27,500 nt of DNA, taken from the NCBI GenBank assembly GCA_016946835.1, contig JACVTC010000228.1:1-27500 (forward strand), written 5' to 3'. A model generated the notes under the pieces. That model saw nothing but the letters and a program-made list of their open reading frames with translations, did not search any database and had not been told where the DNA came from. The DNA comes from Neocallimastix lanati (nom. inval.). Its lineage: Eukaryota > Neocallimastigomycota > Neocallimastigomycetes > Neocallimastigales > Neocallimastigaceae. Both the position numbers and the translations under genes were made by a program. The number at the start of each line of letters is the position of its first letter. Positions within the stretch are counted from its first letter, which is position 1. Shown here piece by piece: positions 25,554 to 27,500 of the stretch.

Positions 25554-27397
25554 AAAAAACTAAAGCCATGTACATATTTAAGGCAAATAGAAAATTACAT
25601 TTGTTTACATAAAATTATTGATATTATATAATTATTCATTACATATGTAATAAATTTATTTTAATTAATAATGTATAATAAACTATTCATCTTGACAAAT
25701 AAAAATAAAAGTAATAAAAAATTCTTTTAAACAAAAAAATATTTAATATATTGTATTTGAATATATTATTTTAATTAAATAATATATATTATAATATATT
25801 ATAATATATATTATAAGAGAATTGCAATAATAAATAATTTATTTAAAAGAAATGTGTAACATAAAGTTAATTATTTTCCTTTTCTGTTGTTATATATTAA
25901 AATATAAAAGAAAATTAAGAAAATACATTTAGAATATATATTAAATACATTTTATATAATAAAATATCAAACCTTATTTAATATTTTTATGTTATAAATA
26001 TATTATAGTATATATTATATATATAAATATACATGGAGGATGTATTTAATATATTATATATAAAATGATATAATTTATAATATATTAAGAATTAAAATTT
26101 ATTAACATTTTATTAAAATGAAAATTTTTTTTTTTTTTCTTTTTTATTAATAAGTTATTATATTAACATGAATAAATAAATTCATATTGATATATATCAA
26201 CAGAATCTTATTTATAATTATTATATCGTTTAATGATATGTAAAAAAATTGTTATTATCATTATTATATAAATAATAATTTTATTTTAAATAAGATCTAA
26301 AATAAAATAAAATATTTTTTATATTTAATTATAATTATATTATTATTATTTAATTATATGTAATTATTAATTTTTTTCTTCTTGTAATTTATTATTGAAT
26401 AGTAACTTTTACTAATTAATTAAATTTATTATTCTAAATCATATTTAAATTATTTAAATTAACTTTTTCATTAATACATAAAAAATGTAAAGCTTATTAA
26501 ATATAAATGAATAATTTTGAATTGGTTAAAAGATATATTTATTTAAATTTTTTATTATTTTTATTTTATAAATTTTTTTTTACTTAGAACACTCTTTTGT
26601 TCAAAAAAAAAAATATAAATAAATATAATTTATTAATTATTTAGTTTTTTTTTTTTTTTTTTTACAAATAATATTTTTAAAAAAAAAATAAAAATAACTT
26701 ATACTATCGTATTTTTAGGTAAAAATAGAAAATAGCAATAAATAAAAGAAGTAATAAAGTGTTAAATAAATATATATATAAAAGCAATAAAAGCCAAGAT
26801 TTTATATGTATATTTTTAATCGATTATTAAAGTGAAAAATAAAATGAAAATGATTCAATAAATAGTCATAATTGAAAAGTGTAAATAAGTGTAATTAGTA
26901 ATAATTAATGTAACGATAATAAATAAATAAATAAATTGATAGATAAGCAAAAAAAAAAAAAAAAAAAAAACAAACAAACAGGTTATTTAATATATGAAAA
27001 TATTAGTTGATGTTAATATTTTTTATTATAAATTAAAATCAGATAATTGAATAATTATTTAATATTATTTTTTTAAAAGGAAAGATTTAAAGAAAACATT
27101 TAATTTTTTTAAAAGGATTAAATATAAAAATAAAATTAATTTATCTCAAAAAACTTTCGAATAAAGTTAATAAATAAAAATATTTTAGAATCTGAAATAA
27201 TATTAAGAATTAAATAACGGAAATAAAAATAGTATTTTGAAATATTTGAATAATTTAAAAAAAAGAAGAAAAATCAAATAAAGCTTTAAGTTATTGTATT
27301 AAAGTATATATTTTAAAAAAATTAAATTTATTAACTATATTTTATTTTTACAATTTTTTTTAAACTAAATATATATTAATTTAGTTGATAGATATAT
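25554..27397. other. AT-rich stretch, nothing recognised
   Basis: Homopolymer runs, TA runs (about 25780-25815, 26000-26030) and ATAA repeats. No gene, tRNA or transposon end was supported. Confidence 0.5.
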
Positions 27398-27444
27398 AAA
27401 AAAAGATAATAAAAAGTTAAATTTTTAAAAAATTTTTTATTATC

Positions 27445-27451
<7 letters not shown>
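27398..27451. repeat. Perfect 18-bp inverted repeat
   Basis: 27398-27415 pairs exactly with 27434-27451 around the core GATAAT/ATTATC, with an 18-nt loop. The arms are rich in A or T runs, so the information content is low. It lies close to the window end and beside an A tract. Confidence 0.6.
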
Positions 27452-27480
<29 letters not shown>

Positions 27481-27500
27481 TTATATATTAGGTAATTAAT

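Noticed and set aside
24949-25575. 208-codon minus-strand frame with repeating LLFIIYY
   Set aside because: Translation of a 7-bp satellite; no start context, no domain.

Overview
This is an extremely A/T-rich eukaryotic stretch (long A, T and AT runs, few G/C islands) made almost entirely of transposable elements and simple repeats. No host housekeeping gene is visible. Asparagine/lysine-rich proteins, Tf1/sushi-type LTR elements and a FLYWCH/MULE transposase suggest an early-diverging fungus, most likely an anaerobic gut fungus (Neocallimastigomycota). That assignment is inference from style, not from a marker gene.

Layout. 1-1484 (minus): a decayed Gag with a CCHC knuckle, its pol lying left of the window. 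1524-4671: AT desert with unexpected G/C-richer islands that fold well: four tandem hairpins of one design (1608-1782), a hairpin cluster (3105-3322), a 198-nt closed domain (3613-3810) and a three-tier hairpin (3841-3899). 4677-11710 (plus): complete Ty3/Gypsy chromovirus, LTRs 732/735 bp, target duplication GTAAG, gag and pro-pol in different frames, C-terminal chromodomain. 11763-19095 (minus): second complete Ty3/Gypsy element, LTRs 1018 bp and identical by eye, target duplication CATTA, one intact 1399-codon gag-pol. 19114-19185: tRNA-like relic just beyond it. 19616-20914: MULE-type transposase remnant. 21096-24353: MULE-type termini, a ~47-bp minisatellite and a 597-bp non-autonomous element with a 9-bp target duplication. 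24893-25553: perfect 20-bp inverted repeat beside a long 7-bp satellite. The remainder is AT-rich sequence with nothing recognisable.

How it works together. Neither LTR element shows a tRNA-type primer site. In both, the bases immediately after the 5' LTR are exactly complementary (10 and 12 nt) to an LTR segment that starts 35-37 nt downstream of a TATA box, the arrangement expected for Tf1-like self-priming. Element 1 also has a textbook -1 frameshift signal (A AAA AAC, stop, 8-nt spacer, stem-loop) at the gag end. The best candidate for something undescribed is the 198-nt structured domain: two diverged copies (3613-3810 and 17127-17324) share a core and fold but use different, still complementary, closing helices. 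One copy lies inside the leader of element 2.
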